Assembly (NCBI GenBank): GCA_900547395.1
Contig: URGP01000010.1
Coordinates: 42,112 to 106,111, forward strand
Direction of reading: 5' to 3'
DNA from: an uncultured Opitutales bacterium
GTDB taxonomy: Bacteria; Verrucomicrobiota; Verrucomicrobiia; Opitutales; Intestinicryptomonadaceae
DNA: 64,000 nucleotides
This document shows, piece by piece, positions 62,880 through 64,000 of this stretch. The translations under genes and the position numbers were made by a program. The notes beneath the pieces are model-generated. The model searched no databases. It saw nothing but the letters and a program-made list of their open reading frames with translations, and was not told where the DNA came from. The first letter of the stretch is position 1. Each line of letters begins with the position of its first letter.

Positions 62880-63907
62880 AAAAAATCATCTCGATAGTTT
62901 TGGCTTGCGCCTGCGCGCTCGCTTTTTTTGGTTGCGGCCCCAAAAAGCCCGTTTTGCATGTTTACATGTGGTCGGACTACATAAGCCCCGAGTCTGTTGA
63001 AAGTTTTGAAAAAGAGTTTAACTGCAAGGTCATAATCGACACCTTCGATTCAAACGAAATGATGTACGCCAAGATAAAGGCGGGCGGTTCGGGCTACGAC
63101 CTCATTCAGCCTTCGAGCTATATGGCAAAAATAATGAACGACCAAAAAATGCTTTTGCCACTCGATAAATCCAAAATCCCCAACCAAAAGTATATCGATA
63201 AAGATTTCTTAAAAAACAACGCGCTCGACAAGAACATGGATTATTCCATGCCGTACATGGTTTGCTATGCGGTTGTCGCATACGATGCCGACAAAATCAA
63301 AAATCTGCCCGACACTTGGAACGTTTTTTCAAATCCCGAATTTAAAAAGCGTTCCACCGTGCTAAACGACATAAGGGAGCTTATCGGCATTGCGCTCAAA
63401 GTAAACGGGTTCAGCTTCAACTCCACAAACGAAGCGGAGCTTCAAAAGGCAAAGGAAACAATTTTGAAGTGGCGCGAAAATGTTGCCAAGTTTGACAACG
63501 AAGGCTATAAAACGGGCATCGCAACGGGCGAGTACGTTTTGGTGCACGGCTACAGCGGAGACCTTGCGCAGGTTCTCTTGGAAAAGCCGAATCTTAAACT
63601 CATGTTCCCGAAGGAAGGGCTTTCGATTTCTTGCGACGACTGGGCAATTCCCGCCGATGCCAAGAATGCGGATTTGGCTCATGCTTTTATGAATTACATG
63701 GCAGAGCCTAAAATTGCAGTTCAAAATATGGAATTTTCGCAGTACGACGCGGTGAATACCGAAGCCCGCAAGCTTATGCCGGAAGAATTGCGCAACGCTC
63801 CCGCAATGAATATTCCGCAGGAAGTTTTGAACAAGAGCGAAGTCATTATGGACTTGGGCGCGGATAACGAAAAATACAACAAAATTTGGGACGAAATCAA
63901 AATGTAG
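62876..63907 (+). CDS. potD: Polyamine-binding lipoprotein PotD
   Basis: 343 residues. The signal peptide ends in a lipobox-like FFGC (Cys20), predicting a lipid-anchored periplasmic binding protein. LHVYMWSDYISPESVESFEK, YDLIQPSSYM, NMDYSMPYMVCYAVVAYDAD and DDWAIPADAKNADLAHAFMN are typical of PotD/PotF. The aromatic and acidic residues needed to hold a polyamine are present in these motifs. It is the last gene of potABCD and is followed after 38 bp by the IS end. Confidence 0.95.
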   Translation: MKKIISIVLACACALAFFGCGPKKPVLHVYMWSDYISPESVESFEKEFNCKVIIDTFDSNEMMYAKIKAGGSGYDLIQPSSYMAKIMNDQKMLLPLDKSKIPNQKYIDKDFLKNNALDKNMDYSMPYMVCYAVVAYDADKIKNLPDTWNVFSNPEFKKRSTVLNDIRELIGIALKVNGFSFNSTNEAELQKAKETILKWRENVAKFDNEGYKTGIATGEYVLVHGYSGDLAQVLLEKPNLKLMFPKEGLSISCDDWAIPADAKNADLAHAFMNYMAEPKIAVQNMEFSQYDAVNTEARKLMPEELRNAPAMNIPQEVLNKSEVIMDLGADNEKYNKIWDEIKM

Positions 63908-63945
63908 TTTCTCTCCCGAAAATTTTATGCCAAAAAACCGCGCTT

Positions 63946-64000
63946 TGAACTGTACCCCAAAATTCGGACAATAAAAAAAGCTGTGATAGGAGATTGCAAA
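63946..64000 (+). mobile_element. Left end of an IS3-family (IS150-like) insertion sequence, cut by the window
   Basis: TGAACTGTACCCC followed by AAAATTCGGACA resembles the terminal inverted repeat of IS3/IS150-group elements (TG... CCCCAAAA...CGGACA). It is followed, after an AT-rich stretch, by AGGAGATTGCAAA at the very edge, the usual ribosome site before the first transposase frame (orfA), whose start would be just outside. The transposase itself and the right end are not visible, so the identification rests on the repeat pattern from memory. Confidence 0.65.

Overview
The window reads as chromosomal DNA of a Verrucomicrobiota bacterium, most likely of the Opitutae. The main support is a giant prepilin-like protein of the Verru_Chthon cassette A type, together with Tat-exported Gfo/Idh/MocA oxidoreductases, secreted ThuA proteins fused to HEAT and F5/8 type C domains, a PEGA-domain protein and a DUF3142 protein, a mix typical of polysaccharide-degrading Verrucomicrobiota. 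Ferrous-iron uptake (FeoB), menaquinone methylation (UbiE/MenG) and a CfxA/PER-like class A beta-lactamase fit an anaerobic, possibly gut-associated life; that is inference.

Layout. 1-1.9 kb: the end of kdsA and an unrecognised Lys/Arg-rich protein. 1.9-5 kb: a 1.2-kb AT-rich non-coding region and mnmG with three identical parS palindromes, which suggests closeness to the replication origin. 5-9.4 kb: a TIM-barrel sugar isomerase-like gene, ybeY, recO, two unknown membrane proteins and an isoprenylcysteine methyltransferase-like protein. 9.6-14.8 kb (minus strand): metK-ahcY of the methyl cycle, two small membrane proteins and NADP-type glutamate dehydrogenase. 15-21 kb: PEGA protein, class A beta-lactamase, a triply frameshifted DJ-1/PfpI pseudogene, a secreted unknown, a tail-anchored unknown and a large EF-hand membrane protein. 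20.9-26.2 kb (minus): gap, a secreted six-hairpin glycosidase-like protein, pgk and tpiA.

26-34 kb: a secreted unknown divergent from the Verru_Chthon A protein, a membrane metallophosphoesterase, and a two-gene unit of a gamma-carbonic-anhydrase-fold protein with a Cys/His-rich tail plus a Cys-rich lipoprotein. 34-38 kb: Tat-Gfo/Idh/MocA plus a HEAT/F5/8C protein. 38-42.5 kb: ubiE, an RluA-type pseudouridine synthase and a PLP-fold protein on the minus strand, then HU, hisS and tRNA-Ile2(CAT) on the plus strand. 42.6-56.5 kb: a carbohydrate locus with a 1196-residue secreted glycosidase-like protein, a second Tat-Gfo/Idh/MocA preceded by a possible leader-peptide attenuator, two tandem ThuA proteins (one fused to HEAT and two F5/8C domains), YhcH, DUF3142 and a TPR-like secreted protein. 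56.5-60 kb: an iron module (DtxR-FeoA fusion regulator, feoB, PerR/Fur) with visible operators. 60-63.9 kb: potABCD polyamine transport. The window ends inside what looks like the left terminus of an IS3-family element.

The most system-like stretch is 42.6-54.4 kb, with its relative at 34.2-37.8 kb. Exported NAD-type oxidoreductases paired with secreted ThuA domains resemble an exported version of the 3-keto-glycoside route known from rhizobial/agrobacterial ThuA/ThuB. That function is inferred and untested. The other unusual items are the metal-binding tail on the carbonic-anhydrase-fold protein with its Cys-rich lipoprotein partner, and the Cys-cluster DtxR-FeoA regulator with matched operators.
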